64,000 bases of DNA from Methanobacterium paludis (GTDB taxonomy: Archaea; Methanobacteriota; Methanobacteria; Methanobacteriales; Methanobacteriaceae), in the NCBI RefSeq assembly GCF_000214725.1, contig NC_015574.1, positions 1,911,001 to 1,975,000 on the forward strand. The letters run 5' to 3'. The notes under the pieces were generated by a model that had not been told where the DNA came from, made no database searches, and was given only the letters and a program-made list of their open reading frames with translations. Positions 1-9,125 of this stretch are shown piece by piece; within the stretch, counting starts at the first letter, position 1, and each line of letters opens with the position of its first letter. A program made the translations under genes and the position numbers.

Positions 1-475
1 GTTGCTGAACATAGGCTGCAAGGTTCATATCCGGGCCGAATAATATCTGATCTTCTGTGAGGCTTTGAACCACTTTCACAGCATTTGCTGATGTGCAGAG
101 TATGTCTGCTTCTGCCTTTGCCTCTGCAAGCGTGTTAACGTACAGGACAACTGCAGCATCAGGATATCTTTTTTTTGCATTTCTCAGTTCTTCTACAGGG
201 AGCATGTTGGCCATTGGACACTCTGAACTTTTATCAGGAATAACAATTTTTTTATCAGGGTTGAGTATTGCAGCAGTTTCAGCCATAAAATCAACACCAC
301 AGAAAACCACGAGGTCTGAATCTTTGATCTGGGATGCTTTTATACATAACTCCAGGGAATCACCTATAAAATCTGCAATCTCCTGTATTTCGCCTATCTG
401 ATAATTATGGACCAGTATTGTGGCATTTTTCTCTTCTTTGAGCCTTATAATTTCTTTTTGAAGATCATTAAACAT
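1..475 (-). CDS. nadA: Quinolinate synthase NadA, 5' part only
   Basis: The first 158 residues are present and the gene runs off the left edge of the window. NadA condenses iminoaspartate with dihydroxyacetone phosphate to quinolinate in de novo NAD synthesis, using a [4Fe-4S] cluster. Family motifs visible are HNYQ at residues 23-26, the stretch ADFIGDSLEL at 34-43, FCGVDFMAE at 59-67, and Cys86 in ECPMAN, which by family knowledge is the first cluster ligand. The other cluster cysteines would lie outside the window. The ATG is preceded by AAGGCGATT, a weak Shine-Dalgarno site. No neighbour in the NAD pathway is visible here. Confidence 0.93.
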   Translation of the reverse strand, partial: MFNDLQKEIIRLKEEKNATILVHNYQIGEIQEIADFIGDSLELCIKASQIKDSDLVVFCGVDFMAETAAILNPDKKIVIPDKSSECPMANMLPVEELRNAKKRYPDAAVVLYVNTLAEAKAEADILCTSANAVKVVQSLTEDQILFGPDMNLAAYVQQ

Positions 476-833
476 AATAATCGCCTTAAATCTTTTTTTT
501 GAAAATTTATTTTTCTAAATTAAGGGGTTCTAATTATAATCTAGATTTTATTGAAATTTTATTAGATTTAATTTTGAAATTTAATACATTGAAATTCAGT
601 ATTTAAAATTCGGTGTTAATGGAAGTATTATATTAGAAATTATATTTTATTTATCTTTTCTTCTTCAATAAATAACTATTGTGAACTTTTATTCAACATC
701 TTAATTCTATGCAACTGGGGTAAAAATTAGTTTAACCCACTTAAAACCCGTAATCTTCTAATATTTTTGATTCTATTTTTGAAATTAAAAACTATAAAAC
801 CTTCGGATTCTCGAAATTTTAGCCTTTAAACAC
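476..833. other. AT-rich intergenic region upstream of nadA
   Basis: These 358 bases hold no convincing open reading frame or RNA gene. They should contain the nadA promoter at the left end and the 3' end of the phosphorylase transcript at the right end. Several AT-rich stretches could serve as a TATA box, but none stands out. Confidence 0.5.
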
Positions 834-1622
834 CTATAAATCTTCTGGTTCTATTGAATTTTCTACTTCAGCCCCATTGAGTGCATTCTTACATTGACAG
901 CTTCTACCAGATGGGATCTTTGCTATAGCTTCAACTACCATGGTCCTTAAATCCTTCATTTTAGTTTCCACAATTTCAAATACCTCATCTATGGTCAGTT
1001 TACCGGGTGCTATTGATGTTGCATAGTTAGATACTGTGCAGATACTTGCATAGCACATCTCAAGTTCTCTGGCAAGCACAGCTTCAGGTAAACCTGTCAT
1101 TCCCACGACCGTACCCCCGAGCCTTCTGAACATTTCAACCTCAGCAGGTGTTTCAAAGCGAGGACCCTCTGTGCACACGTAAACACCTTCTCCAATAACA
1201 TCACCGGATGATATGAGGATATCCCTTAGATTTGGACAGTAAGGTTCTGTAACATCAACATGAACAGTTTTATGGTCATAAAATGTGAATTGTCTTGTCT
1301 TTGTAAAGTCTATGAAGTCGTTGGGTATCAGGAAGTCTCCAGGTTTTACTGCAAGATCAAGGGATCCAACAGCATTGGTTGCAATTATCTGGTCAACTCC
1401 TAACTTTTTCATGGCATATATGTTTGCACGATAATTTATCATGTGCGGAGGGTTTGCATGGCCTTTGGCATGCCTAGGCATGAAAGCCACAGGCACATCA
1501 TGCAGTTTAAAGGTTGATATTTCAGGTGATTCACCATAGGGTGTTTCAATAACCCTTTTCTCAATGTCTTCCCCCATTTCAACTATCTCATAAACTCCTG
1601 TACCGCCCATTATTCCTATCAT
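834..1622 (-). CDS. mtnP: S-methyl-5'-thioadenosine / thioinosine phosphorylase
   Basis: A 262-residue PNP/MTAP-family nucleoside phosphorylase. It opens with MIGIMGGTGVYEI, where GGTG is the phosphate-binding loop, and has MPRHAKGH about residue 50 and TEGPRFETPAE near 175. It releases 5-methylthioribose-1-phosphate or the inosine analogue in salvage of methylthioadenosine. In methanogens the true substrate is often methylthioinosine made by a deaminase, so the exact specificity is not decided by sequence. The reading frame stays open upstream to 1748, but that part is low-complexity and unlike the family. I chose the ATG at 1622; an ATG at 1640 is the alternative. Confidence 0.88.
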   Translation of the reverse strand: MIGIMGGTGVYEIVEMGEDIEKRVIETPYGESPEISTFKLHDVPVAFMPRHAKGHANPPHMINYRANIYAMKKLGVDQIIATNAVGSLDLAVKPGDFLIPNDFIDFTKTRQFTFYDHKTVHVDVTEPYCPNLRDILISSGDVIGEGVYVCTEGPRFETPAEVEMFRRLGGTVVGMTGLPEAVLARELEMCYASICTVSNYATSIAPGKLTIDEVFEIVETKMKDLRTMVVEAIAKIPSGRSCQCKNALNGAEVENSIEPEDL

Positions 1623-1786
1623 ATCCGCATCTACCACCATTATTTTATATTGGTTCCTATCTTTCCCAGATTGGTTTTTAAAAGAATTATTTTTTTTATG
1701 ATTCATTTTAAAAAAATAAAAAAAGTGAATGTACGAGTGATTGTCCATTTAACTTGTGTAACTGTTGTCCATTTAACTAAATCTTT

Positions 1787-3235
1787 TTAACCTTTTGCAA
1801 CACCTAAAGGCACCATCTTACCGACAAGTTTGGATATTCCTGCTTTATGTGCAATTTCAACCACTTTATCAACGTCTTTGTAGGCACCTGGTGCTTCTTC
1901 TGCAACCACTGGCATTGAATTTGCTCTTATAATTATTCCTTTACGAGCTAAAGCCTCTTTAACCTCTTCACCACGATACTCTCTTTTGGCACCGGATCTA
2001 CTCATTTTACGTCCTGCACCATGAGCTGTTGAGCCGAATGTTTCTTCCATTGCAGTTTCTGTTCCGTGGAGTATGTACGAAGCTGTTCCCATGGTCCCTG
2101 GCAGCATGACAGGCTGTCCAACCCCCCTGTACTCTGCAGGAATCTCCTTTCTTCCAGGTCCAAAGGCCCTTGTTGCTCCTTTCCTGTGAACGTAGACTTC
2201 TGTATCTCTACCTTTTATTTTGTGCGTTTCCTTTTTAGCGATGTTGTGGGCGACATCGTAGACTATTCCCATGTTCATATCTTCTGCATCACGTTTGAAT
2301 ACTTGTTCAAAGGATTCTCTGACCCAGTGCACTATCATCTGCCTGTTGGTCCATGCGTAGTTTGCTGCTGCAGCCATAGCACCGAAGTAGTCCTGTGCTT
2401 CCTGAGAGTCCACAGGTGCGCAGGCAAGCTGGCGGTCTGGAAGGTTTATATTGTACTTTTTGTAGGCTTTATCCATGGTTCTGAGGTAGTCTGAGCATAT
2501 CTGGTGACCGCAGCCTCTGGAACCCGTGTGTATCATTACTGTTATCTGGTCCTTTTCTATTCCAAAAGTCTTTGCAACTTTTTCATCGAATATCTCATCC
2601 ATCCTCTGAATTTCAAGGAAGTGGTTTCCAGAACCCAGGGAGCCAAGCTGTGGTATTCCTCTCTTTTTGGCCTTGTCACTTACTTTACTTGAATCTGCAC
2701 TTTCCATTCTACCGTTCTCTTCAAGGTATTTTAGGTCTGATTCCCAACCGTAACCATTCTCAACAGCCCACTGTGCACCATTTTCGAGAACGTCATCTAT
2801 TTCCCCTTCTTTAAGCCTTATTTTTCCTTTACTACCAACTCCAGAAGGCACATTTTTAAATAAGGTATCTAAAAGTTCGGAAATTCTTGGTTTGACCTCT
2901 TCTTCAGTGAGGTTTGTTCGAAGCAGTCTCACTCCACAGTTTATGTCAAAACCAACTCCACCGGGACTTATAACTCCGGTCCGTGCGCTGAAAGCTGCCA
3001 CTCCACCTATGCTGAAACCGTACCCGAAGTGAATGTCTGGCAGTCCAATTGAAAACTTCTGAATACCTGGAAGACATGCCACATTTGAAACTTGATCCAG
3101 AGCCCCTTTTTCAACCGTTTTTATTTCTTCATCGTCCAGATATATCCTTCCTGGAACCCGCATCCCATCTTTATAGCTTGTTGGAATTTCCCATACACAG
3201 TCTCTTATTTTCTTTAGATTCACGTCTGCGACCAT
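1787..3235 (-). CDS. rtcB: tRNA-splicing / RNA-repair ligase RtcB
   Basis: A full-length RtcB of 482 residues, which joins 2',3'-cyclic phosphate (or 3'-phosphate) and 5'-OH RNA ends during tRNA splicing, using GTP and Mn2+. The sequence shows DINCGV (Asp97, Cys100, metal ligands), GSGNHFLEIQ near 203, HTGSRGCGHQ near 236, and HGAGRKMSR near 405, whose His is the guanylylated nucleophile in characterised family members. No intein is present, although archaeal RtcB genes sometimes carry one. The ATG follows GGAGAGTTATTT. Its activating partner archease lies 1 kb upstream on the same strand. Confidence 0.97.
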   Translation of the reverse strand: MVADVNLKKIRDCVWEIPTSYKDGMRVPGRIYLDDEEIKTVEKGALDQVSNVACLPGIQKFSIGLPDIHFGYGFSIGGVAAFSARTGVISPGGVGFDINCGVRLLRTNLTEEEVKPRISELLDTLFKNVPSGVGSKGKIRLKEGEIDDVLENGAQWAVENGYGWESDLKYLEENGRMESADSSKVSDKAKKRGIPQLGSLGSGNHFLEIQRMDEIFDEKVAKTFGIEKDQITVMIHTGSRGCGHQICSDYLRTMDKAYKKYNINLPDRQLACAPVDSQEAQDYFGAMAAAANYAWTNRQMIVHWVRESFEQVFKRDAEDMNMGIVYDVAHNIAKKETHKIKGRDTEVYVHRKGATRAFGPGRKEIPAEYRGVGQPVMLPGTMGTASYILHGTETAMEETFGSTAHGAGRKMSRSGAKREYRGEEVKEALARKGIIIRANSMPVVAEEAPGAYKDVDKVVEIAHKAGISKLVGKMVPLGVAKG

Positions 3236-3596
3236 AAATAACTCTCCAGAACAAAATATTTTATTTAAAATTTATTTATTTAAAATTTTTTATTATTTTA
3301 AAACAACTCATAGGCATAATACATCTTAAAAGGCTTTTTAAAAGATTTGAAGATTAAAACTTGATTAATAGTTGATATAAAGTCCAAGATAGTTTTAATA
3401 GCAATTCTGAGAACTTTATGATTCTTAATTTATTTCCTTTATTAATTTACATTCAATAAATGTTTCGTTCATCATGTATTTATGTCTAACCTAAACAGGA
3501 CTTTTCTAATGTGTATAACTTTTGATGAGTTTTAGCTAATAGTTTTTGAGAATTAAGTTATGAATGAACTAAATTTAAAAAGGAGATTATTCCTTT
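3236..3596. other. AT-rich intergenic region upstream of rtcB
   Basis: These 361 bases separate rtcB from the SRPBCC gene. No open reading frame or structured RNA is evident. The AT-rich block at about 3255-3300 is the likely site of the rtcB promoter. Confidence 0.5.
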
Positions 3597-4043
3597 TCAT
3601 ATCTCTTTTTTTCTCTTTTCGGCTTCGATTTTCAGGTATTGAAGTCCGGAGTCAATAGAATCCTGCAGCATTTTCTGCATAGTTCCATGTAGGATTCGCA
3701 CCATCAATCCTTCCCATGACTCTTCTGTCCTGATAATTGTACCATCATTATGTGCCCTCAACTGCCATACATGGATGGCATTTATCCCCAATGTCCTACC
3801 TGTCCATGCCAAGATATTAGGTTTTTCCACACGTTGAACTATGGATTTGATTGTTCCAGGTCCAGCTTTCCATTGAAATTTAGAGCCTTCAACAACTTCT
3901 CCACTAATAAAAACATCCTTCACTTCTGGATTCCAGCTCGGCCATTTATCAATTGATACCATCACATCCCAAACTGTTTCAAGGTCTGCTAAGACATCAA
4001 TTTCACCTGTAGCCACCACTGGCGCATTCTCATTGATCTTCAT
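3597..4043 (-). CDS. SRPBCC (START/Bet v1-fold) family protein
   Basis: A 148-residue protein with the polyketide-cyclase/SRPBCC pattern: an N-terminal VVATGEIDVLADLETVWDV strand-helix, then WPSWNPEVKDV near residue 36, a central WTGR, and a terminal helix ending in charged residues. Members bind hydrophobic ligands in a cavity, and the ligand cannot be told from sequence. The ATG at 4043 follows AAGGTTTGATT; a TTG two codons earlier (4049) is possible. It sits between rtcB and archease on the same strand with gaps of 361 and about 170 bases, so a functional link to RNA ligation is only positional. Confidence 0.8.
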   Translation of the reverse strand: MKINENAPVVATGEIDVLADLETVWDVMVSIDKWPSWNPEVKDVFISGEVVEGSKFQWKAGPGTIKSIVQRVEKPNILAWTGRTLGINAIHVWQLRAHNDGTIIRTEESWEGLMVRILHGTMQKMLQDSIDSGLQYLKIEAEKRKKEI

Positions 4044-4210
4044 AATCAAACCTTATTTTTGACATTATTTAGCAATAATGGGAATAAATGCAATTTACTG
4101 TTATAAAATTTATTTCTATAGATCAATACTGATCATTAATCGTGACCTTATCGTAAATTATCCAATAACCTACATAAACCAAAAACATTCCGTATAACCA
4201 TGTAAACCGG

Positions 4211-4672
4211 TTATATATCCAGTATAACCCTCACTTCACATCCATTTTCCTTTTTTATATTCATCATGTGGTAAGTGACAGCCTTAACCTCGTCACGGCT
4301 TTCATGAACCTCACGGTTAAACTCTTCCCCTGATGCAGAGGCCTCAAGAATGAAGAGGGTTTCACCTTTTTTTATTATATTTTCTATTTTAACTTCAAAA
4401 TCCGAAAATACAAGATATTCAGTGTCATGAACAAAAAGAAGTTCTGAGAGCCAGTCATAAAGGAGTGCTTTTTCATCCTCTGATTCTACCTTGAGGTGTT
4501 TTGTTATCTTTGGTTTTACCTTTGACGTATCAGTTATAACTTCGAACATTGCAAGGGCAGCATTTCCAAATGCCTCAGAGAGAGTATTTCCATAAGCTGT
4601 GTATCCAACGTCTGCCGTTACATCAAAGAATTCGAATTTTAAATTTGAATGATCGATATTTTGAATTTCCAA
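4211..4672 (-). CDS. Archease, RtcB ligase activator
   Basis: A 153-residue archease. It has FEFFDVTADVGYTAYG near residue 13, where the Asp of TADVG is a metal ligand in the family, followed by LLYDWLSELLF near 70 and a C-terminal VTYHMM...VRVILDI. Archease speeds up RtcB guanylylation and allows multiple turnover. Its presence near rtcB agrees with that role. The start is TTG at 4672, preceded by AGAGGTTAACGAG; no better start lies before the conserved core. Archaeal archeases are usually about 140 residues, so this one is slightly longer at the N-terminus. Confidence 0.93.
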   Translation of the reverse strand: MEIQNIDHSNLKFEFFDVTADVGYTAYGNTLSEAFGNAALAMFEVITDTSKVKPKITKHLKVESEDEKALLYDWLSELLFVHDTEYLVFSDFEVKIENIIKKGETLFILEASASGEEFNREVHESRDEVKAVTYHMMNIKKENGCEVRVILDI

Positions 4673-4847
4673 CTCGTTAACCTCTTTTATTAAACTATTT
4701 AAACATTTTATACTTATAATTTTATACTTTAACGCTCTATAACATATAAAACAACATATAAGAGTTTACTAATTAAACACTGCACTAATTAAATATTTCT
4801 TTAAATATATCGTGCTAAAATGTTTTGGATTTTATCTATGACCTATT

Positions 4848-7133
4848 CTATGCCACTTCCCTTGGAATTTCTTCCCTTTCATTTCTAACCTCAATACCCC
4901 TTTCAAGTTCTTTGGTTAAATGCTTGTAATATTTTATGACCTCTGATGTTAATGAAGGTCCAATTTTTTTCAAAGCCTTTTTAAAATGTTTTGGAGAAAC
5001 ACTCTTAATTTCTATGTTATCATGCAGGGCAAGCATACCTGCTTTTCTGCACACAGCAGCTATATCTGCCCCAGAGTATCCATCTGTTTTTTTAGCCAGT
5101 TTTTCAATATCCACATCATCATCCAGGGACATTCCTTCCATATGGACCCGGAATATCTCTATACGAGATTTTTCATCTGGTGGAGGTACAAGAACTATCT
5201 CATCAAACCGTCCAGGACGTAAAAGCGCAGAATCAAGAAGATCGGGCCTGTTTGTAGCTCCAAGAACAACAACACCCTTCAACTCTTCAAGACCGTCCAT
5301 CTCTGAAAGTAGAGTGTTCACCATTCGTTCCACAACCCTTGGTTCACCTGCTCCTGAACCCCTCATCGATGCCAGCGCATCCAGCTCATCAAAAAACACG
5401 ATACATGGTGAAGCCTGTTTAGCCTTGTTGAATATTTCAGATATCTTCCGTTCAGATTCTCCAAACCATTTACTAAGTATCTCCGAACCTTTAACGCTTA
5501 TGAAGTTGGCCCTAGATTCTGTTGCCACTGCCTTAGAAAGCATGGTCTTACCTGTACCTGGTGGTCCAAAGAGTAGTATTCCTTTGGGTGGTTCAATTCC
5601 AATCCTTTTAAAAGCATCAGGATGGTTAAGAGGCCATTCCACAGCTTCTTTTAAGGACTGTTTCAACTCATTCAGCCCCCCTATATCTTTCCAATGAATA
5701 TTTGGAATTTCAATGAATACTTCCCTCAGTGCAGAGGGATTTATGAATTTTAGAGCGTCCATAAAATCATTCTTGGTTACGAAGAGTTTTTCCAGAACTT
5801 CTTTGGGAATTGTCTGCTCTTCAAGGTCTATATCTGGTAGAATCCTTCTAAGTGCGTTCATTGCAGCTTCACGGCAGAGTGCTGCAAGATCTGCCCCTAC
5901 AAATCCATGGGTTATACTTGAAAATTCATTCAGTTCGACATCATCTGCCAGAGGCATGCCCCTTGTGTGGATCTGGAGAATTTCACATCTTCCGTCTTTG
6001 TCTGGAACTCGAAGCCCTATCTCCCTGTCAAACCTTCCTGGCCTTCTGAGTGCTGGGTCAAGGGCATCAGGCCTGTTAGTAGCCCCAACAACAATTACCT
6101 TTCCCCTTTCTTTTAATCCGTCCATTAAAGATAATATCTGGGCTACGACTCTCCTTTCCACTTCTCCTGTTACTTCTTCTCTTCTGGGAGCTATGGCATC
6201 TATCTCATCTATAAAAATAATGGAGGGTGCTTCATCCTCGGCTTGCTTGAAAAAATCTCTTATCCTTTTTTCAGCTTCTCCAACAAATTTACTCATTATT
6301 TCAGGGCCATTTATGGCCATGAAATTTGCATCACTCTCATTGGCCAGGGCTTTTGCAATAAGAGTCTTTCCTGTTCCTGGAGAACCATGTAAAAGAACTC
6401 CCTTAGGTGGGTCAATACCTAACCTGTCAAATATCTCAGGATGACGGAGTGGAAGTTCTACCATCTCTCTTAATTTGGATATTTCAGGTTTCAGGCCTCC
6501 AACATCGTCATACGTAACATCAGGAATCTTTTTTTCAATGAGTTCCACAGCTTCTGGTCTGATTTCAATTTCAGTTACATCTGTGATCCTAACGATACCC
6601 GTAGGGCTTGTTGATACAACTGTGAATTTAATTTCACCAAGTGAAAATGGAGTTGATGCTTCAAAAAATCCGCTGAATACACTTTCAACATCTGGGAACT
6701 CCCTGAATGTTTCCCTGGTTTTTCTGGGAGATATCAAAGCTAAAACATCACCCTTGGAAACTGATCTTCCCATTAAATTTTTCTTTAAGATTTCTCCTGG
6801 TGCCATTATACGTATACCCTTTGTTGCTGGGGCTAAAATCACTTTTGTTGCTTCTTTGAGCTCTGTCTTTCGTATCGTTACCATTTCACTGATAGATGTT
6901 CCTGCATTTGACCGTGTGAGACCGTCCATCCTAATTATTTCAAGGCCAACATCTGCAGGGTAAGCTTCTCCAACTATGGCACCAGTTGATCTTTTACCCA
7001 TTATTTCAACCAGGTTTCCTGGGACAATGTCAATTTTACCAAGAAGTTCCTTATCTACCCTTACAATACCTTTACCCACATCTTGCTGCAAGGCTTCGGC
7101 CACTCTAAGTTCTATTTCACCGTTTTGAGGCAA
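4848..7133 (-). CDS. VAT/Cdc48-type AAA+ unfoldase
   Basis: A 761-residue Cdc48/p97 homologue that unfolds proteins, probably for the proteasome, in the cytosol. The order is a double-psi barrel N-domain (residues 1-190), then D1 with Walker A GSPGTGKT near 250 and Walker B IIFIDEID near 306, then D2 with GPPGTGKT near 522 and IVFFDELD near 578. Both rings carry sensor and arginine-finger regions (NRPDALDPALRRPGRFD and NRPDLLDSALLRPGRFD). The start is TTG at 7133, well supported by GGAGGGAT 5 bases upstream. The tail is short and acidic-basic (EEIPREVA). Confidence 0.96.
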   Translation of the reverse strand: MPQNGEIELRVAEALQQDVGKGIVRVDKELLGKIDIVPGNLVEIMGKRSTGAIVGEAYPADVGLEIIRMDGLTRSNAGTSISEMVTIRKTELKEATKVILAPATKGIRIMAPGEILKKNLMGRSVSKGDVLALISPRKTRETFREFPDVESVFSGFFEASTPFSLGEIKFTVVSTSPTGIVRITDVTEIEIRPEAVELIEKKIPDVTYDDVGGLKPEISKLREMVELPLRHPEIFDRLGIDPPKGVLLHGSPGTGKTLIAKALANESDANFMAINGPEIMSKFVGEAEKRIRDFFKQAEDEAPSIIFIDEIDAIAPRREEVTGEVERRVVAQILSLMDGLKERGKVIVVGATNRPDALDPALRRPGRFDREIGLRVPDKDGRCEILQIHTRGMPLADDVELNEFSSITHGFVGADLAALCREAAMNALRRILPDIDLEEQTIPKEVLEKLFVTKNDFMDALKFINPSALREVFIEIPNIHWKDIGGLNELKQSLKEAVEWPLNHPDAFKRIGIEPPKGILLFGPPGTGKTMLSKAVATESRANFISVKGSEILSKWFGESERKISEIFNKAKQASPCIVFFDELDALASMRGSGAGEPRVVERMVNTLLSEMDGLEELKGVVVLGATNRPDLLDSALLRPGRFDEIVLVPPPDEKSRIEIFRVHMEGMSLDDDVDIEKLAKKTDGYSGADIAAVCRKAGMLALHDNIEIKSVSPKHFKKALKKIGPSLTSEVIKYYKHLTKELERGIEVRNEREEIPREVA

Positions 7134-7326
7134 TAAAATCCCTCCTATGGTGTTAAAAAGAATTAAAGGAATTTTTATCTGTTGTAATATCTATAACTGA
7201 AAGAATATAACTTTTTGGAACAAGAGGGTACAAACCTTTATTAAGAGCCTAATTACTTATCAAACGCTCTCTATCTCTCCCTTTAAATAAGTACAGCTCT
7301 CAGTATCATTATATAGGAGGGATTAA

Positions 7327-7515
7327 ATGCAAAGAAATTATGGAAAAAATCCAGTACCAAGCCTTAAAAAAAGATCAAGACCATTTGAATTCATAGAATT
7401 AAATTATTTAGATGTTAAATCTTGCATTTTTATGTGTGCAATAATAATGATTTTGATCGCCAGTATAGTATGCGTTGCAGCTTACCCTAATTCAAATTTG
7501 CCAATCACAGTTTAG
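7327..7515 (+). CDS. Small single-helix membrane protein, unknown function
   Basis: A 62-residue protein with a perfect ribosome site (AGGAGGGATTAA then ATG), so translation is credible. Residues 1-24 are basic (KKRSR), followed by one hydrophobic segment, CIFMCAIIMILIASIVCVAA, about residues 33-52, and a short outside tail. The positive-inside rule puts the N-terminus in the cytosol. A TTTAAATA box at about 7282 lies roughly 25-30 bases before the likely transcript start, giving a very short leader. It is divergent from VAT and convergent with cdc6. I do not recognise a family. Confidence 0.6.
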   Translation: MQRNYGKNPVPSLKKRSRPFEFIELNYLDVKSCIFMCAIIMILIASIVCVAAYPNSNLPITV

Positions 7516-7608
7516 TGATCAAATCCATGATAATTCATTGGTGTATCTAACCTAATCTTGATCCGTCGTTCAAGAACTCATTTAAGATCGGCCATAGATC
7601 AGCTGAAT

Positions 7609-8736
7609 TTAGATGGTTTCTATACATTTATCTATTTCTTTAGGGTCGAATCTTAAGATAACAATCCTTGAATTACCTTTTACACCTTTACCAGTGAACC
7701 TTGTATCTATAATCCTTAAAAATTCAAGTTTATTGAGGGTGCGGTCAAAAGAAGCATAACTTGACGATGTTTTTCTCTTAAAACATCTGTAAAGATCTCC
7801 TGCAACTAGATTATTACCTTTAAATTCAGTTATACTTTTTAAAAGCAACTTTTCATCCTTTGAAAGAGTTTTTAACGTACTTTTAAGACTTACAGAGCCA
7901 GTACTTTTCATAGCTTCCAACACATGCTTTTCTTCAATGGTTTTTGATGCGTCCGCCTCTGCAAAATTACCACTAACTCTTAAAAGATCTATGCCAATTC
8001 TCAAATCTCCAGCTGATGATGCTTGCTCTGCAATTTGACTTAGAAGTTCTTCAGACAGTATATCCGGGTAAAAGCCTGCCTTAACTCTCTCTTTCAAGAT
8101 ATCAGTCATTTCTTGGGTAGAATATGGGTCAAAAATAACTTCTTGGGGTATGAAAACAGAATTAACATTTTTATCGAGCATATAACGGAACTCTATGTCC
8201 GAGAGAATGGCAAAAATACCTGTTCTAACACCCTTAAATTCTTCATGGGCACGTAAAATATCATAGAATATTTTGTTTGCATTTTTGCTGTGGAAAAGGT
8301 AGTTAACATCGTCCAGAGCAACCACCAGTGCCTTTTTTTCATCTCGAAGGTGTTTCATTATGCTCCCGTAGATCCTTGAAAATGGCACACCTGTTTCAGG
8401 GGGCATATGCCCGAATATTTTGTTGTAAATCTGTGAGAATATGTTAAAACGGGTGGTGTGAAGCTGGCAGTTAACATAGACACATACAACTTTGTCAGAA
8501 TTCCTTTCAACCATGTTGAAAATCTTGTTTATGGCAGTTGTTTTTCCTGTTGCAGGAGAACCAAGTACAACTGTATTTACAGGCCTTCCACCCCTTAAAG
8601 CTGGCCTTAAACAGATTGCGAGGGCTTCCATCTGAGATTCCCTGTGTAAAAAATTTTCAGGAATGTAATCAGGATTAAACGCATCTATATTTTTGAATAC
8701 TGTTTCATCGTAAAGTAAAATATCATCGATACCCAT
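7609..8736 (-). CDS. cdc6: Orc1/Cdc6 replication initiator
   Basis: A 375-residue archaeal Orc1/Cdc6 that binds origins and loads MCM. Walker A is GSPATGKTT near residue 59, Walker B is LVVALDD near 138, sensor 2 and the lid follow, and the C-terminal third from about 285 is the winged-helix DNA-binding domain. Methanobacteriales usually have two such proteins. Which paralogue this is cannot be proved here, although the neighbours resemble the locus of the one away from the main origin. The ATG at 8736 has no clear Shine-Dalgarno site. The 217 bases upstream contain no repeated origin-recognition boxes that I can see. Confidence 0.94.
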   Translation of the reverse strand: MGIDDILLYDETVFKNIDAFNPDYIPENFLHRESQMEALAICLRPALRGGRPVNTVVLGSPATGKTTAINKIFNMVERNSDKVVCVYVNCQLHTTRFNIFSQIYNKIFGHMPPETGVPFSRIYGSIMKHLRDEKKALVVALDDVNYLFHSKNANKIFYDILRAHEEFKGVRTGIFAILSDIEFRYMLDKNVNSVFIPQEVIFDPYSTQEMTDILKERVKAGFYPDILSEELLSQIAEQASSAGDLRIGIDLLRVSGNFAEADASKTIEEKHVLEAMKSTGSVSLKSTLKTLSKDEKLLLKSITEFKGNNLVAGDLYRCFKRKTSSSYASFDRTLNKLEFLRIIDTRFTGKGVKGNSRIVILRFDPKEIDKCIETI

Positions 8737-8953
8737 ATTTTCTTATCTGGTGACTTTAATTATAAAAATTGTGATTTTCTTTTTAAAATAATTAAACGAA
8801 ACTGTAAAAATAATTGAAAGAATGGAAATTTTTTAAATATGATAAGAAGTAAGGGGATGAAAAAAGAGTTGATGGGTAATGCATTTACTTAAAAAAGATT
8901 AACATGAAATTATTAAACAACTTGGAACCATTTAACTTATTGGAGGAATTTAA

Positions 8954-9106
8954 ATGAACTCAATAAAATCTCTGCAGGCAAATAATCCAGATGCATTAAC
9001 TAAACTCATTGAGGATGAACTCAAAAAAGGATGGACTTTAATCACCATAACATCTATATACCACCCAATGACCGGTGAAAAACATTTTGCATGGCTTAAA
9101 AAATGA
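8954..9106 (+). CDS. Small 50-residue protein, unknown function
   Basis: A short gene beginning with ATG after TTGGAGGAATTTAA, one of the strongest ribosome sites in the region. The protein starts MNSIKSLQAN, contains the acidic helix LTKLIEDELKKGW and ends in the pattern TGEKHFAWLKK. The arrangement of a helix, GW, a hydrophobic strand, then a charged loop and a terminal aromatic strand looks like a small folded alpha/beta domain (comparable to the GWELV-type DUF4177 proteins, by resemblance only). It is divergent from cdc6 and ends 19 bases before the 3' end of mptE. Confidence 0.6.
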   Translation: MNSIKSLQANNPDALTKLIEDELKKGWTLITITSIYHPMTGEKHFAWLKK

Positions 9107-9125
9107 TAGAAATGCTGGAAAAATT

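Noticed and set aside
1623..1748. N-terminal extension of the phosphorylase
   Set aside because: Low-complexity sequence with no family match; the conserved start is at 1622.
4936..5697. Long plus-strand frame inside VAT
   Set aside because: It is the antisense shadow of a conserved AAA+ gene, a common result of codon bias.
5713..6444. Long plus-strand frame inside VAT D1
   Set aside because: Antisense shadow as above, with Ser/Ile-rich nonsense sequence.
8737..8953. Replication origin next to cdc6
   Set aside because: No repeated origin-recognition boxes are visible in the spacer.
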